Below are positions 62,418 to 64,000 of a stretch of DNA of 64,000 nt, piece by piece (position 1 is the first letter of the stretch; each line of letters begins with the position of its first letter). The stretch is from the NCBI GenBank assembly GCA_030425705.1, contig JAUHZU010000002.1, positions 558,001 to 622,000 on the forward strand, written 5' to 3'. Below the pieces are notes generated by a model that searched no databases, was not told the origin of the DNA, and worked only from the letters and a program-made list of their open reading frames with translations. Made by a program: the position numbers and the translations under genes. This DNA comes from Phycisphaerae bacterium. GTDB taxonomy: Bacteria > Planctomycetota > Phycisphaerae > Phycisphaerales > Phycisphaeraceae.

Positions 62418-64000
62418 CCGTTCACCATGGGCAGGTCGACGCCGCGCTGGTGGGCGGTATCGATGGCCAGGTCGTAGCCCGCGTCGGCGTGACGCGCGAC
62501 CCCCATGCCCGGGTCGGCGGTGAGCACGCGCTGCAGCCGCGCGTCGCCCGTGTCGGTCCCGTCGGCCACGCTGACCATGCCCGCGTGGATCGAGTAGCCG
62601 ATGCCGACTCCGCCGCCGTGGTGCAGCGAGACCCAGCTCGCGCCGCAGGCGGTGTTGATCAGCGCGTTGAGCAGCGGCCAGTCGGCGATCGCGTCCGAAC
62701 CGTCCTTCATCGCCTCGGTCTCCCGGTTGGGCGACGCGACCGAGCCGCAGTCCAGGTGGTCGCGCCCGATGACCAGCGGGGCCTTGACCTTGCCCTTCTT
62801 CACCAGCCAGTTGAACTTGAGCCCCATCTCCGCGCGCTCGCCGTACTCCAGCCAGCAGATGCGACAGGGCAGCCCCTGGAACTTCACTTTCTCGCGCGCT
62901 TTCTTGATCCAGCGGGCGAGGGCCTCGTTTTCGGGGAAGGTCTCCAGCACGGCGTCGTCGGTCACGGCGATGTCGCCGGGGTCGCCCGACAGCGCCGCCC
63001 AGCGGAACGGGCCCGAGCCCCGGCAGAACAGCGGGCGGATGAACGCGGGCACGAAGCCGGGGAAGTCGAACGCCTCCTTCATGCCGCGTCGGTCCGCGAC
63101 CTGCCCGCGCAGGTTGTTGCCGTAGTCGAACGTCACCGCGCCGTCCTTCTGGTAGGCGAGCATCGCACTGACGTGTTGTTGCATCGAGTCCAGCACGGCT
63201 TCGTCGTATTGCTGCGGGTCTTCCGCGCGGAACGTGTCGGCCTCGTCGAGCGTGTACCCCGCCGGGATGTAGCCGACGCGCAGGTCGTGCGCGCTGGTCT
63301 GGTCGGTCAGCACGTCGATCGTCACACCCCGCCGGTGCAGCTCGGGCAGCACCTCCGCGATGTTGCCGACCAGCCCGACGGACAGCGCTTCGCCGTTCGC
63401 CCGGGCCTGTTCGACCTGCCGGACCGCGTCGTCCAGGTCGTCGGTCATCACGTCACAGTAGCCGGTGTCCAGGCGTTTCTGGATGCGCGACGGGTCAACA
63501 TCGACGCCCAGGCACGCCGCGCCGTTCATCGTCGCCGCCAGCGGCTGGGCCCCGCCCATCCCCCCGAGCCCGCCGGTGACGACGAGCTTGCCCGTGAGCG
63601 ACCCGCCGAAGTGCTGCCGGGCGCACTCGGCGAAGGTCTCGTAGGTGCCCTGCAGGATGCCCTGCGTGCCGATGTAGATCCACGAGCCCGCGGTCATCTG
63701 GCCGTACATCGTGAGCCCGAGCGCTTCGAGCCGGCGGAACTCGTCCCAGTTGGCCCAGTTGGGGACGAGGTGCGAGTTCGCGATCAGGACGCGCGGCGCC
63801 TGGTCGTGGGTCTTGAACACCGCGACGGGCTTGCCGCTCTGGACGATCAGCGTCTCGTCGTTCTCGAGGCGTTGGAGCGTTTCGACGATCTTGTGATAAC
63901 ACGCCCAGTTCCGCGCCGCCTTCCCCGTCCCGCCGTACACCACCAGGTCCCCGGGCCGCTCGGCCACGTCGGGGTCGAGGTTGTTCATCAGCATCCGCAG
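62414..64000 (-). CDS. hutU: Urocanate hydratase, N-terminus beyond window
   Basis: Within the window 528 residues are read; the frame continues beyond 64000. The visible part begins [20 protein letters not shown], which in homologues lies about 30 residues from the N-terminus. NAD-binding and catalytic motifs are visible: [77 protein letters not shown] (catalytic Cys), [20 protein letters not shown] and [20 protein letters not shown]. It hydrates urocanate to imidazolonepropionate. It is the first gene of the run seen here. Confidence 0.97.
   Translation of the reverse strand: MRMLMNNLDPDVAERPGDLVVYGGTGKAARNWACYHKIVETLQRLENDETLIVQSGKPVAVFKTHDQAPRVLIANSHLVPNWANWDEFRRLEALGLTMYGQMTAGSWIYIGTQGILQGTYETFAECARQHFGGSLTGKLVVTGGLGGMGGAQPLAATMNGAACLGVDVDPSRIQKRLDTGYCDVMTDDLDDAVRQVEQARANGEALSVGLVGNIAEVLPELHRRGVTIDVLTDQTSAHDLRVGYIPAGYTLDEADTFRAEDPQQYDEAVLDSMQQHVSAMLAYQKDGAVTFDYGNNLRGQVADRRGMKEAFDFPGFVPAFIRPLFCRGSGPFRWAALSGDPGDIAVTDDAVLETFPENEALARWIKKAREKVKFQGLPCRICWLEYGERAEMGLKFNWLVKKGKVKAPLVIGRDHLDCGSVASPNRETEAMKDGSDAIADWPLLNALINTACGASWVSLHHGGGVGIGYSIHAGMVSVADGTDTGDARLQRVLTADPGMGVARHADAGYDLAIDTAHQRGVDLPMVNG

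Noticed and set aside
1-64000. CRISPR array, rRNA operon, complete insertion sequence, or intact prophage
   Set aside because: No regularly spaced repeats, rRNA cores, intact transposase or phage structural genes were seen; only recombinase relics are present.

Overview
The window is a G+C-rich, densely coded bacterial chromosome segment, most likely from a planctomycete and possibly Phycisphaerae-like. Support comes from protein content: a DUF1592/DUF1588-type c-heme protein coupled to a DUF1552 Tat protein, a PVC-type membrane-bound dehydrogenase with a cytochrome domain, several Tat-exported Gfo/Idh/MocA oxidoreductases paired with TIM-barrel sugar isomerases, and a sulfatase. No rRNA operon or CRISPR array was seen. 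One tRNA (Asn) was found.

Layout. 1-7.0 kb: end of typA, a PHP phosphoesterase, cysC, a class V aminotransferase, dnaA (TTG start) with an AT-richer upstream region carrying DnaA-box-like sites, and a GNAT protein. 7.2-11.1 kb: a secreted hypothetical, a MoxR ATPase, a small membrane protein, a solitary mraZ, then about 0.8 kb of structured non-coding DNA. 11.1-17.8 kb: two facing modules of exported isomerase plus exported oxidoreductase, and an NHS-type MFS transporter. 18-22.6 kb: sulfatase lipoprotein, cysteine dioxygenase, TSUP permease and cysteine desulfurase-like enzyme (a sulfur theme). 22.7-27 kb: a WaaP-like kinase, a CHASE/PAS histidine kinase and two response regulators. 27-36.9 kb: beta-propeller protein, DUF1592 and DUF1552 proteins, and a large SGNH/dehydrogenase protein whose cytochrome C-terminus is in the -1 frame behind a slippery heptamer and hairpin. 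36.9-44.8 kb: a sugar-acid operon (SDR, uxaC, gntK, LarA-like epimerase, Nramp-like permease) followed by an isomerase and an oxidoreductase. 44.9-48.6 kb: arsenic operon arsR-gapdh-arsJ-arsM. 48.6-52.3 kb: a lower-G+C island next to tRNA-Asn with an AbiE-like pair and three broken genes. 52.4-58.7 kb: ABC ATPase, pgeF, an Hsp70 with an insertion, a PTPS-III-like enzyme, an RRM protein and a DUF4190-like protein. 58.7-64 kb: hutU-hutH-hutI-hutG for histidine degradation, with hutU cut by the window edge.

How it fits together. The sugar-acid operon reads as glucuronate to fructuronate (UxaC), to mannonate (SDR), to gluconate (LarA-like C2 epimerase), to 6-phosphogluconate (GntK), bypassing mannonate dehydratase. 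Its permease is Nramp-like but lacks both metal-binding motifs. With the sulfatase and the exported oxidoreductases this suggests use of sulfated, uronate-rich (for example algal) polysaccharides. Two inverted hairpin-pair repeats resembling REPINs lie in intergenic gaps at 1.3 and 20.4 kb. Function calls rest on reading the translations by eye; no database search was run.
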